Below are positions 12,838-24,330 of a stretch of DNA of 64,000 bases, one piece after another. The position numbers were made by a program, and so were the translations under genes. The notes below the pieces were generated by a model. It searched no databases and had not been told where the DNA came from. It worked only from the letters and a program-made list of their open reading frames with translations. Every line of letters begins with the position of its first letter. Within the stretch, counting starts at the first letter, position 1. This stretch comes from Balaenoptera acutorostrata (Eukaryota > Chordata > Mammalia > Artiodactyla > Balaenopteridae), in contig NC_080071.1 of NCBI RefSeq assembly GCF_949987535.1, positions 22,715,032 to 22,779,031 of the forward strand, in the 5' to 3' direction.

Positions 12838-12921
12838 GGAATTATTCTCATGGCCTGTCCAAAATATTTAAAAAAAAAAATCCACTTGCTATCTCACTTC
12901 CTGCTTTAAAAAAATAATAAT
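12838..12921 (+). mobile_element. Probable 3'-transduced flank of the SINE at 12,523
   Basis: Lies between the SINE tail and the right target-site duplication (12,922-12,935, identical to 12,509-12,522 over 14 bases). It ends in its own A-rich tail ('aaaaaaataataata'). This is what results when pol III reads past a SINE's tail and the extended transcript is inserted. Mechanism is inference; the duplication is seen directly. Confidence 0.65.
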
Positions 12922-12935
12922 AATAATTGTAGTTA

Positions 12936-13724
12936 ATACGTTTTACTTTTGCAAAGTTTAAAAAATATACATGGCCATGTGAACAAACTGTAGGGCCCCT
13001 TCCAGACCCTCTCTCTTAGAAGGGGCCCACACTGATGAGGGACTTTGAAGTTAAAGCTTTATTACCTTCTCAGTAAATCTGCCTCTGCTCTGGAGAATAA
13101 AGTTCTGGTGTTTTCCTGTGTGGAGAGGGCGGGAGTGCATAGGAGAGCATCGATCTGGTGCTCTATGCGGATGGGCTGGTGTTGGGGGGGTGACAGTCTT
13201 CTTACATAGTCTTTAACTCAGGGCCCATTTGCTCCATCTGGGGCCTCACCTCCTTCTCTGATGCCTCCAAATGCTGAGCTCCCCACGGGTTCTGCGGTGC
13301 CAATTCATTCTCTTCTTCCAGCCTTCCTCTCTGTAAGCACTATAAATCATGGCTCCTGCACCCACTCTATCAGCTACCATACCTCCAGCTGCTCCTTGAC
13401 GGCTTTAAATCTCACATGCACCCTGGATGTCTCAGCAGGTTCTAGGCTGCTCTAATAGGACTTATGATCCCAGGCTGACCAAGCAGAACTGTTTATAGCC
13501 TAGTCCTAGGAATCAGCAATTTTGTTCAATTATGAATAGACATAATTAGGCTGGAGTGTATTAACTAAGTTACATAATGGATTAGGTTAGTATATGTGAA
13601 CTAGATGGAAAGATAGTAATTTGCATTCCCATTGCAAAGTAAATTAAAAACAAGAAACTCATGTTCACTAGTGTTAAGTCTTCATTTCTCTTGTTCTTAT
13701 GGGTTCATGCTTTCCTTATTCCTT
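12936..13724. other. Unassigned DNA
   Basis: No coding signal and no repeat recognised. Slightly less A+T-rich around 13,100-13,450. Confidence 0.45.
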
Positions 13725-14130
13725 TTTTCTTCCAGTTTCACTGAGATGTAATTGACATACAGCACTTATACAGCTTAAGGTATACAGCATAATAATCTGA
13801 CTTACATACATCATGAAATGATGACCACAGTAAGTTTAGTGAACCTCCATCATCTCGTATAGATACAAATTTAAAGAAATAGAAATTTGTTTTTCTTGTG
13901 ATGAGAACTCAGGATTTACTCTCTTACTAACTTTCACACATAATACACAGCAGTGCTAATTCTATTTATCATGTTGTACGTTATATCCCTAGTACTTATT
14001 TGTCACATAACTGGGAGTTTGTACCTTTTGACCATCTTCATCCAATTCTCCCCTATTTCTGCCACCCCCTCTTCTGGTAACTACAAATATGATCTTTTTC
14101 TATGAGTTTGTTTGTATGTTTATTTGTTTT
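13725..14130 (-). repeat. L1 3' UTR fragment, antisense
   Basis: Antisense L1 3' end: 'agtttcactgagatgtaatt' then 'taaggtatacagcataat' and 'taactacaaatatgatct'. 5'-truncated. Confidence 0.8.
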
Positions 14131-14189
14131 TGAAGTATAATTGTTACTTGAATAAAGCGATATAAATAATGTTCATAATTGTAAAACTG

Positions 14190-14375
14190 CCTTGATTGAT
14201 TTATTCAACACATGTTTTTAAAAACCCATTATGTGCCAGAAATTGGGTTGTAATCTCCATGAGATCGGAGACTTCATCTCTTTTGTCCACCTTTGTATTT
14301 TCAGCACTGTGAATAGTACCAAGCCCAAAGAAGGCCCACAATACACAACTGTTGTTGTTGAATAAGTAATTGAAT
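14190..14375 (+). repeat. L2 LINE 3' end
   Basis: 'taatctccatgagatcgg' to 'gaatagtaccaagcccaa' and 'gttgttgaataagtaattg' matches the pattern of the L2 3' terminus. Preceded by a 'ttattcaacacatgttttt' stretch that may be a separate relic. Confidence 0.6.
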
Positions 14376-14451
14376 ATGTAAGAGCCAACTGGGGGGCAGA
14401 AACAGATTTAGTAACCTACAAGAGAAATCAGATAGAGGCATATCTAGTGTA

Positions 14452-14937
14452 CTAAGTTTATTATCACTGCTATAACAGATTGCCACAAATTTAAGTGACT
14501 TAGCACAAATTTATTATCTTACAGTTCAGGAGCTCGGTAGTCCAAAAATCACTGTGTTGGTAGGAATTCCTTCTGGAGGCTCTGACAGGAGAATCTGTTT
14601 CCTTGCCTTTTTCAGCTTCTGGGGGCCACCTGCATTCCTTGCTTGGGTCCCCTTCTTTCATCTTCAAAGCCAGCTGTATAGCATCTTCAAATCTGTTCTC
14701 TCTCTCTCTCCTTGAACTCTCACTTTCTCCTCTGATTGCATTGTCACATCTCTCACTCTGACATTCGTGTTTCCTTCTGTGCTTACATTGAGCATATCAG
14801 ATAATTCAGGTAATTTCCTATCTCAAAAATTTTAACTTAATCACATCTGCAAAGTCTCTTTCACCATGTAAGGTAACATATTTCAAAGGTTCCAGAATTG
14901 TGGACATATGGGGGGTCATTTATTCTTTCTACCACAC
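14452..14937 (-). repeat. MLT1-like solo LTR (MaLR), antisense
   Basis: Antisense LTR of the mammalian apparent LTR retrotransposon group. Landmarks are 'actgctataacagattgcc' near the left end, 'cagttcaggagctcggtag', then 'taatcacatctgcaaagtc'. No internal coding region accompanies it, so it reads as a solitary LTR. Confidence 0.75.
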
Positions 14938-15029
14938 CTGGGATATAACGGGCCACAGAGGAAGGGAGCTTCATTTCAATGTGGGGATACAGGAAAAGGT
15001 TTATAGAGAAGGTTATTGTTGTCCCAAGT

Positions 15030-15310
15030 CTAAGAACATGAGCAGATAAGAAAGACTTTTACAGGCACAGAAAGCAACATGAGAATAAGTAAGAAGACAG
15101 GAAAGAGCGGATCTTGCCTGACGAGCTCAGGAAGTTTGGTAGGATTTGGGTGTGGAACAGGATGGGTCATTGGGGAGCAAGTGTTGAACAAAAAAATAGC
15201 TGAAGAAGTCTGTCATCAGCATTTCATGAAGAGCATTGTAGGACTTGCTAAGGAGTTTGGACTTTATCCTGTAGACGAGTTTAATCAATGAAGGATTTTA
15301 AACAGCTTAA
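15030..15310 (+). repeat. Ancient long dispersed repeat, fragment B
   Basis: Contains 'ctaaggagtttggacttta' followed by 'tcctgtagacgagtttaat' and 'tgaaggattttaaacag', the middle of the repeat also present at 22,130. Confidence 0.65.
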
Positions 15311-15319
15311 AATGTTTCC

Positions 15320-15965
15320 ATGGTTTCTCTTTGTACTTGGGATAAAATTTAATGTCCTTAACATGGAACCATGTTGGTCTCCTTTGGGAATCTGTTAGAA
15401 GCTATGAACCCCTTCCCAGAATAATATTTTTACATACATAAAATTTAAAAGAACATAGGGTTACGAAGCAAAACAATTTTGTTGAAATGTAGAGTCCTAC
15501 CCATCAACCCATCGGGAGTCTATGGATCCCAGGTTACAAACCACTCAAGTATCGGGCTTCTGTTCTCTCTCTCTCTCTTTCTTTCCTCTCCCATCTTGAG
15601 CTCAAAACCCCAATGTTTGCTCCATTAAAATGTGAAGTTCTTCCTACCTTGGGACCTTGCCACATGCTATTCCTCTGTTTTTAGTGTTTTTCTTCTCTCC
15701 AGCCCCTTCCCCACCCACTACTGGGTAACTCCACCTTGGTTTGAATGTCACTTTATTGGGAAAATTCACAGGACCCTCAGATTAGGTTAAGTCTTCCATT
15801 AGGGTATCATATCATTCAGTAACTGTCTTTTAGAAAATTAACAATATTTATGTAGTTATTAATGTGATTATTTACTAAAGTCTGTCCCACTAATCAGACA
15901 AGAATTTCCACAAGAGCAGGAGCTATTATCTGTATTCCCAGTGCCTAGCACATTGTAGACACTGC
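15320..15965 (+). repeat. L2 LINE 3' portion
   Basis: 'cttgccacatgctattcc', then 'ttccacaagagcaggagct' and 'cccagtgcctagcacattg' trace the L2 3' portion and terminus in order. Diverged and with internal gaps. A (CT)n patch lies near 15,565-15,585. Confidence 0.65.
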
Positions 15966-18140
15966 ATTTTTTAAATAAATTTTTAATTCTAAAACAGTTT
16001 TAGATTTACAGAAAAATTACAAAAATAAAGAGTTATCATATACCCAATGGTCAATTTCTCTTATTATTAGTATGGTTTATCACAGTAAATGGATAAATAT
16101 CAATATATTATTATTAAGTAAATCTCATACATTAGTTAGAGTTTTCATTTTTATCTAATGTTATTTTTCTGTTCCAGGATCCCATCCAAGATATCACATT
16201 ACATTTAGTCATCATGTTTCCTTGGGCTCCTCTTGGCCGTATTTCTCAGACTTTCCTTGCTTTTGGTAACCTTGAGGATTTTGAAGAGTACAGTTCAGGT
16301 ATTTTGTAGAATGTCTCTAATTGCAATTTGTCCGATGATTAAACTGGGGTTATGGGATTAGGGGAGGAAGACCACAAATATAGAATCATTTTTCTCACAT
16401 CATACCAAGGGTACATACTAGCAACAAGACATCACTGTTGATGTTGACCTTGATCACCTGGCTGAGGTCATGTTTGTCAGCTTCCTCCACTGTAAAGTGA
16501 CTCCTTTTTTTTTTTTTTTTTTTTTTTGGTCCTTTGCATTTTGGGAGGAAGTCACTGCACAGTCCACATGTAAGGAGTAAGCATTTATATTCTAACTTCT
16601 CGAGGTTGGAGTATCTATGTAAATTACATGGTTTTTTTTCTGCATGAGACATTTGCCTATTCTGCCCATTTATTTATTTCTTCAATCATTTATTTATAAC
16701 AGTATTAACTCATGGTTTTTATTTTATACTTTTAAATTCCAATACTACTTTATCTTTTGCTCAAATTTTTCCAGCTTTGGCCATTGGGAGCTTTTTTAGA
16801 TGGCTCCTCTGTCCCTTTTACATACCCCCGTTAGTGTGTGTGTATATGTGTATTCCCCCTCACTTCTTTACTTTCTGGCATATTGAAAGCTCATCATGCA
16901 TACTTCCCACCCCAGTCCTAAAATTGGCTATTTTCCAAGGACCCCTGGCTCCTTTTATTGGAGAATCAGATTAGAAACCAAGATCTGAGCATGAGATATG
17001 CTCATTGCTACCGAGGGGTCATTGCTTCTGGGCCCTCTCAGCTGAGAGAGCAAAGAAATACGTTTGCGTACTGACTCACGTGTATATATAAACATTTCTA
17101 TAAATATTTCTCTATGTGACTGTCTGTATACATATGGAGCTAAACATTAGTTCATACTCATGTCTCCAACTCTAATCCATTACCACAGAACAATTCTAAC
17201 CTCCTCCCCTTGCTGAACTGTAACTTCACACTGCAAGAAACCTGGCTCCCTTCATATGCCATTCATTTACTGAGTTGTTCAATTCCATTATACACATATA
17301 GTGGATTCAGAATTGTTAACCCATACACCCATGGGAAACAACTTCATTAACTAGATTACAATGTTTATATACAGTTTCTTTTGCCTTTAATCTTACAGAT
17401 TTCAATCATTTCCAAAATTACTGAAGTCAGCACCTTTTTCCTTCACCCACGTTAGTGAAATTGTTTCATATATTTGTAATATAGTTAGATTCTTTTGTCA
17501 CAGTCTGCGTCCCATTCTGGGACCTCCCTGACCACCTAAATGATTTTTAAACTTGCGTAGATTAATATTCGCTCACTATAAAATTCTACGGCTTTTGACA
17601 AATACATAGTGTCACATGTCCACCATTACATTGTTATACACAATAGTTTCACCCTCCTAAAATATCTCTTGTGCTTCACCTATTCGAGTCTTTCCTCTTC
17701 CCAACCCCTGAACCCCTGACAAACACTATTTGTTTATCATTTTTATAGTTTTGCCTTTTCCAGAATGTCATATAAATGAAATCATATAATATGTAATCTT
17801 TTTAGAGTGGCCTTTTTCACTTAAAATACATTTAAGATTATCCATGTCTTTGCAAGGTTTAAAAGTTCATTCCTTTTTATCTCTGAATATTTCATTGTAT
17901 GGATGTACCACAGTTTATTTAGCCACACCTGTAAAGGGACATCTTGATTACTTCCAGTTTTTGATAACTGTGAATAAAGCTGCCATAAACATTCTTGTGC
18001 AGGGTTTTATGTTCACGTGCGTTTTTGAATCAGCTGGGTGAACACCTAAGGGCATAATCGCTAGATTGTATGCTAAGACTATGTCTAGCTTTGTACGAAA
18101 CTGCTAAACTGTGTTCCAAAGTGTCTGTACTTCAGTGCAT
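15966..18140 (-). repeat. Old L1 (L1M-type), antisense, 3' 2.2 kb
   Basis: Starts at the L1 3' UTR ('agttttagatttacagaaa', 'cccatccaagatatcacat') and runs back toward ORF2 ('atttagccacacctgtaaa', 'aataaagctgccataaac'). 5'-truncated at about 18,140, where an unrelated repeat begins. A pure T run (about 16,506-16,527) interrupts it. Confidence 0.85.
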
Positions 18141-18149
18141 TCTTTAATG

Positions 18150-18545
18150 AATTATGAGGTCATTCTGGAGGCAGTGTGCGGATGTCAATAGAATTGAAAG
18201 CTGGAGGTTAAATTTAGTTAAGAGACTGCTGCAATGGTTCTGGCCAGAGATAATGAATGTCTGGAAAAAAGAGAATCTGAGAGGATAGAGTGTAGTTTCA
18301 TAGCCATGAAGAGATAAGGATGTAGAGTTCTGGTCACTAACTAGATATGGGATTATGATGATGGATGGTGGCTCCCAGGTGTCTACTTCAGGTAACTTAG
18401 TAAATGCGAACAGAGAAGAGGGGCACTTTGGGAAGACTGGGGGTTTCGGGAACATTTTGATCACTTGAGTCCAAAGTGTCTATGGGACTTGCCAGGGGAA
18501 ATGTCTAGAAGGCAATTGTATGCAGGAGCCTGAGCACAGAAATAA
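18150..18545 (+). repeat. Ancient long dispersed repeat, fragment C
   Basis: Contains 'agagactgctgcaatggtt', 'gatatgggattatgatgat' and 'gtctagaaggcaattgtat', in the order seen in the longer fragment at 22,130. The weak 106-codon antisense ORF here is a shadow. Confidence 0.55.
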
Positions 18546-20392
18546 AACCTGTTTACTAGGATAGAAAGAAATAAAATTACTCACAGTTGTAAAGAGAGGC
18601 CTGTAGTAAATTCTAACTTAGTAAACTGTCAATTTTGGTTTAAGAATCACCGTTTCCATTAAATTTAAATCTTTGCCATGCAATGTATTTGTCTGTTAAG
18701 TGACAGAGGCTTTAAAATGAAGATAGATATCTGCACCTCCATCCTACAAGCCTGGTTGCTAAATTATTCTACCTGCCAGCCTGTATAATTCAGCCTCCAT
18801 TCACCAACTGTATCCTGAATATTTCCTTAGATTACCAATATTTTGTATTTTAGAACCAAGAAAGAGTTTGGGGACCATCTAGTTCAACCACTTATTCTTG
18901 AATATGAACTTAAGTGTGTATGTAGTTGAACCTAATCGATTTAATTACTATCATCTCACTATACTTCCTTGCTTCTTATCAAATCAAGTATCTAGGCTCT
19001 CTTAACAAAAAAGCAACTTTTACTTTGAAATTCAAAGGAATAAGTTGTTCTGAACCCCGGAATGAAGGTAATGTTGCATTTCTTTATTTTTCTAAATCTA
19101 GTCAAATCTAACGCCAAATCTCCGCCCACAAAAATTGGCAGGAAGCCCAGTTCCAGTGTCAATGGGGTGGGGACTCCCTTTCTTTCTTGGGCATGAGGCC
19201 CTAGAAAGTAGGAGCAGGACTTGGTCTTAGGTTTTGGAGGCTGCTGCTGCCTTTGTACTTTGCAGAGGCCCCTGAGGGCTGGAAAAAGATGGCAGCTCTA
19301 TAGTGGCTCTAGTCCTTTTTGGCAAGCTCGGTTACCGGAGACTCTTACAAAGGCAGAGCAGTTAGTTCACAGGGCTCACAGCCTCCTTCCCCTCCTGCAT
19401 CTGGCCATGTCAGACAAGTGCCTTCCAGAAGGCTCTTTACCACTCTCCCTTTATCCCTATTCCATTCCCAGAAGATGCAACTCCATTGGGGTTAAATCAT
19501 TCCCTTCTTTACCCTCCAAGCACAAACCTCCATTCCCTTGGCTCTTCCAGACAATCCACCTTAATTATCTGGAAAAGCAGAGACCAGGAATTGTAATTTC
19601 TGTTGACCAGAAATTTGTTGACCAAAGCAAATAAGGTGTAAGCTGGCCAGGTGTAAGACTGACAAGTTAGGGGCTACATACCCTGTCTATAGGATGCAGG
19701 CACCACCCCACAATACCAAGTCTTTTGGTTCAACAAGAGAAGCCAACAGTATACTCTTTTAGAGAAATTCTCCCAAGTTTCAAAAGTTGGTGATTATTTC
19801 AAGATATTTAAAAATTCCCTTCGGACCAAACCAAAAATACCTGTAATCAATGGAGCACAATTTTGAAATCCTTTACCTAGATCTTCTAAATGCACATGTA
19901 TGTTAAGGAAAGACAAATTCTTTCTAGAAAATTCTACCTTCCAATCCTAGAATCAAAAAATAAAGATAAAAGATAATTGCTTCTAACTGGAGTTAAGGGA
20001 AATTCACCATACCTCAGGAACAAAAGCTGAGTAGTGGGTGAGGGGATTCAGAAAATATTTTTTTTCTAATGCGTGTTCAGCAGAAAAATTTATTTGAAAG
20101 TTAAATTTTCAGCCTTGCTATATATACCTTACAGTGCTTCACACACATGACCTAATTTGGACGTGTGAATGATAAATATCTGTGTTAGAACATAAGACAT
20201 TTGGATTAGGGCTGAATCCTTGGTTTCTCTTCTATTGACTTGGCCTAGTGCTTTGCTCAGTGAATTCAATAACTATACCGATAATTGATGGATTAGGAGA
20301 GAGGAGGAAGTGAATAATCTAGTTACTATCTCCTGGAAATATAACAAGATGACTGAAAAATGCATTTCTGTTTGAATAATTTTTTGATAATG

Positions 20393-20435
<43 letters not shown>

Positions 20436-20456
20436 AAAAAATTTGGTCACAACTGT
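18546..20456. other. Unassigned DNA
   Basis: A short MIR-like patch near 18,850-18,900 ('ggggaccatctagttcaac'). The rest shows no coding signal; the 137-codon ORF at 19,221 has no recognisable domain. A (GT)n tract lies at the right end. Confidence 0.4.
20397..20432. repeat. (GT)n microsatellite
   Basis: About 18 GT units, nearly pure. Confidence 0.95.
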
Positions 20457-20811
20457 TTGTCTTAGTCCATTCTGGCTGCTATAACAAATAACCATAGACT
20501 GGGTGGCTTATAAACAACAGAAATTTATTTTCACAGTTCTGGAGGCTGGGAACTCCAAGATCAAGCTGCTGACAGAGTCAGTGTCTGGTGAGAATCTGCT
20601 TCCTGGTTCATTGACAGCCATCTTCTCTTTCTGTCCTCATATGGTGCAAGGGAGTGAGGGAGCTCTCTGGGGTCTCTTTTATAAGGGCACTAATCCCACT
20701 CATTACAGCTCCACCCTTATGACCTAGTAACCTCCCAAAGCCCCCACCTCCTAATGCTCTGACATTGGGGGTTAGAATTGGGTGGGGGCATAAACACTCA
20801 GTCTACAGCAG
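20457..20811 (-). repeat. MaLR solo LTR (MST/MLT1-type), antisense
   Basis: Antisense LTR with 'tagtccattctggctgctat', 'cacagttctggaggctggg', 'tcttttataagggcactaat' and 'aacactcagtctacagca' in the usual order. Nearly full-length and solitary. The 74-codon ORF inside it is not a gene. Confidence 0.85.
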
Positions 20812-21339
20812 TACTGAAGCATTTTATGAAAATCATTTGGAGGCACAGGTGTAAATCCAGTCATATGATTCATATAGCAGAGAGGTTCCTGCATAATGAA
20901 GGGGCCTTTCTCATGGAACTAAGATGGAGTAATGGGGCCCTTCCTTCTTGTTTCTGTTTGGGAAGGCTTGGTTTTTCACTTACTGAAATGAATTAGTAAC
21001 GTTGTGTCTTGAATTTTCAGAAAGTAAAAACTCATTCAAATTTACCATGATTATAAAAAGATTCATAGCAAATCACTGCGCACCTTTGTCTCCATGAAAT
21101 ACAAAGAGCTCCATGCTTATTATTCAATGCAGTATGATTCTGAATGACAGCCAGCCCTAGGAGGACCACCATATTCCACACTCAGAGGCCTCCTTAACTC
21201 AGAGGTATGCACTGTGCATTCATTTCCTCATCATCTAATCAACTCTGTTAGCATTTTACCTTACTTCACCTCTGTAGTATTCTTCCCGCAAACCCATCAA
21301 CCTATTCTCATCATGAGAAAAATATCAGACAAACTCAAA
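20812..21339. other. Unassigned DNA
   Basis: No coding signal and no repeat recognised. Confidence 0.4.
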
Positions 21340-21720
21340 TTGAAAGTCATTTTACAAGATACAAACCAGTGCTCTTCAAACTGTCAAGATCATGAAAAAC
21401 AAGGGAAAACGGAGAAACTGCCACAGACCAGAGGAGATTAAGAAGATATGACAACTAAATGCAATGTGGTATTCTAGATGGAATCCTGGAACAGAGAAAG
21501 GACATTAGTGGGAAACTTGTGAAATGAAATGAAATTCCAAATGAAATCTGTAATTTAGGTAATAGCAACACATCACTGTCTTGACAAAAGTGCCATGGTT
21601 ATGTGAGATGTTAACAGTAAAGGAAACCAGGCAAACAGTTTAGGGGAACTTTCTCTAATGTCCTTGCAATTTTTTGTAAATACATAATTACTCCAAAATA
21701 AATAATTTATTTAATAAATT
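21340..21720 (+). repeat. Old retrotransposon 3' end, probably L1M-like
   Basis: 'gacaactaaatgcaatgtg', 'tagatggaatcctggaaca' and a terminal 'actccaaaataaataattt' match a common old 3' terminus also seen at 46,225. Family assignment is tentative. Confidence 0.5.
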
Positions 21721-21879
21721 TTTTTAATTGCCCTAAACTTAGCTTCCTGGATACTCTGTCTAACTTGGCTTCTTTGATCAAGCAACTTGATAATAGGCTT
21801 TAGACAACAGCACAAAGCTCCAGGGGAAGTTTTGTTTTTCATTATCTTGTGGCCCCTAGAGAGTCTGTCCTAAATCAAT

Positions 21880-22110
21880 ATATCAGTCTGAAAGGAATCT
21901 TTTGGTTTCAAGTGACAGAAACTTCAACTCAAAGCAATAAACAAAAACGGGAATTTCTTGGTTCATGTAATTGAAAATCCAGGGTTGCACTGGCTCCAGA
22001 ATAAAGGGAATGATGTCACCAGCTCTTCCTAATCTCTTGGTCCTGTCTTCTGCTCTGTGGCTTCATCCTGAAGTCTTTTATCATGACTCTCTGCAAATCC
22101 AGCCTCACAT
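21880..22110. repeat. Old dispersed repeat, family not named
   Basis: 'caagtgacagaaacttcaa' followed by 'gggaatttcttggttcatg' and 'aattgaaaatccagggttg' is a common mammalian repeat texture; related to 6,855-7,260. Family not named. Confidence 0.4.
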
Positions 22111-22129
22111 CCCTAGGGAGGGGAGGGGA

Positions 22130-23023
22130 GAATGCAAACAATAAACATATTAAGTAAATAATATAGAATTTTAGTGCATGACGCATGCTTTGTACAAGAG
22201 AAAGAAAATGGAGCGGAGCAAGGGGAGAGCTGACAGGGAGAGAAGTTGTAGTATAAATTGGATGGTCAGAGCAGGCCTCATTTTGTAGGGGACTTTGGAG
22301 AAAAAAACTTGAAGGAATTAGCCAAATAGTTATAAGAGGGAAGAGCATTCTAAGAGGGAGAACAGCCAAATCAAATTCCCTAAAGTGGAAGCACGCCTGG
22401 CATGTTCTAGCAGCAGCAAAGTCAGTGTGACTGGAGCAGAGTGAGAGAGGAGAACAGGAGTTGGGAAAGTCAGAGGGATATCAAGTAGCCACCTCATGTG
22501 TGGCCTTGCAGATAATTAGAAGACCTTTGGTTTTTACTGAGTGATACAGGATCCATTGCAGGGCTTTGAGCAGAGGAGAGGCATGCTCTGTTGTGTAATA
22601 AACTACTGCTGATAAGGGTACAGAAGGGAGACCAATAAGAAAGCTCCAGCCGTAATGCAGGTGGTTATGGCCATAAATGAGAGCAAAAAATGCTGGCGGC
22701 TTGGGACAGGGTGATAGGACCAGAGATGGCGAGAACTGGTAGGATTATAGATACATTCAGAAGAAAGAACCTGCAAAAATTCCTAACGTATTAGATAAGG
22801 TGTTGTAGGGAAGTAAAGGAGTCAAGGTGTTTAGTCGGAGCAGTTGGAAAGGTGGAGTTGTCATCAATTAAGATGGTGAAAGCTGTAGGCAGAACAGGTC
22901 TGAAAGTAAAATACAGAGTTTAGATTTGGACACAAGAAAGATGGGGAGGAAGTAGCTGCATATAGGAGTCTGATATTCAAGAAAGAGAGTTCCGGGCTTG
23001 GAACTGTCAGCAAATAGATCATA
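22130..23023 (+). repeat. Ancient long dispersed repeat, fragment D, left part
   Basis: The longest copy in the window. It reads in order 'ggtcagagcaggcctcatt', 'gaagagcattctaagaggg', 'ggcatgttctagcagcagc', 'tgtgactggagcagagtga', 'ggctttgagcagaggagag', 'ggtggagttgtcatcaatt' and 'ggaactgtcagcaaatag'. The repeat then stops and resumes at about 23,480. Confidence 0.7.
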
Positions 23024-23480
23024 TATCAATCAGCATCCTGGCAGGAAACAGAAGGCAGATTCAAACCGAATGACTGAGAAGAGAAACATTCGTAAAAGGG
23101 TGGGCAGGATTTAGGAAACACAACAAGGAATGGTAGAGTTCTCCAAAGGTGATAGCATCCCTGGTGTGAAGAGGCCAGTGGAGGAAGCACTCATCAGTCT
23201 GAAGAGGGTGGTTGTGTGGAGAGTGCAGCCTGACAAGAGATACGGCCTTCAGTGGAGGACCGCAGCCAAGCTGTGGCAACCGGCTGGGAATTCATATCCC
23301 AGCCTGGCTTTCCTTCTACCGTCCTAGCTCGTGCCAGTGCCTCCCATGGGCCAAAACCCCAATGAAAAGTAAAGGTCAAGGGAGCGTGTTGCTGTGTGCT
23401 TCCAGGAGAGCAGGGTGGAAAAGGGTGGAGAGTGAATCTAGAAAGACCAATGGAAGCGATGAAGCATAGGTACTAAACAT
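23024..23480 (+). mobile_element. Nested insertion splitting fragment D
   Basis: The host repeat breaks after 'gtcagcaaatagatc' and continues with 'gtgtctggatgagattgg'. The intervening 450 bp is unrelated: 'catcctggcaggaaacag', 'aaagggtgggcaggattta', 'gctcgtgccagtgcctcc' and 'aagggtggagagtgaatct'. It resembles another medium-reiteration repeat that I cannot name. No clean target-site duplication seen. Confidence 0.55.
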
Positions 23481-24090
23481 TTAAAGCTAAGTGTCTGGAT
23501 GAGATTGGCAGAGAAATACGTGTGGATAAAGACCCTGGAGGGCTAAAGTCTGAGCCTTGGACATTCCAACATGAAAAGGAGCTGAAGGATAGTGGTAAGA
23601 GGGGAGTGGGAGGAAAATCAAGTGTGATGTCTGGGAAATCACTGATTCAGGGAGGAGAAAGTAACTTTGTCGAAAGCTGCTGGTAGCATCAGGTAAGATG
23701 AGGACTAAAAATCGGCCGTGGATTCAGTAGCATGGAGGTTATGGGTCACGTGCACGGGCTCAGTGAGTTCAGGGGCACACACCTGGCTGAGTCAAGGAAA
23801 GGAGAAATGGGATGAGGGGAATCGGCTGAGCTAAGTGCTGTTTCAGAGCATTTTTCTGCAAAAAGAAGGAACAGGATGGTAGCCAGCAAGGGAAGCGGAG
23901 TCAGGAAAAGGCTTTGTTGTTGTTTTCTTTGGTTGTTTTGTCTTTAAAGAGAGAAGAACTAACACCACGTTTGCCTTCTGATGGGTGTTATCTAATAGAC
24001 AGTTAATAATTGATGATGTATGGGCAAGAGGGAAGGAATGCTGGACCAATGTCCTCCCACCAGACAAAGGGGAGGAGAGATGGTACAAAA
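23481..24090 (+). repeat. Ancient long dispersed repeat, fragment D, right part
   Basis: Resumes with 'gtgtctggatgagattgg' and continues 'tgagccttggacattccaa', 'gaaagctgctggtagcatc' and 'aggtaagatgaggactaaa', the next landmarks of the same repeat. Confidence 0.65.
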
Positions 24091-24231
24091 GTACATATTA
24101 AGGAAAATATTAGTACAGAACTCACAGGCCTGTAGTGAGGAGTGAAAGAAATAATGCATGAAGAACAGTTGTTTCCAGCATAATAATTATTATATTTTTC
24201 TAATTAATACTTTTAATAATAATAATAATAT

Positions 24232-24330
24232 TATGAATTTTTCTAGGCCTCATTTTTCTCATCTATAAAAAGAAGTTGGCATATATTTCTGAAGTGCTGT
24301 CCAGCTCTAACAAGCTGTGAAATGAGATTA
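24232..24330 (-). repeat. MIR SINE fragment, antisense
   Basis: 'taggcctcatttttctcatc' then 'tataaaaagaag' is antisense MIR core; the following 'gctgtccagctctaacaag' fits the same element. An (AAT)n patch lies just upstream. Confidence 0.6.

Noticed and set aside
16506..16527. Pure T run as a possible retrotransposon tail
   Set aside because: No element body or target-site duplication beside it; likely a simple expansion in the old L1.
19221..19634. 137-codon + strand ORF, Pro/Leu-rich
   Set aside because: No domain recognised, no supporting context.
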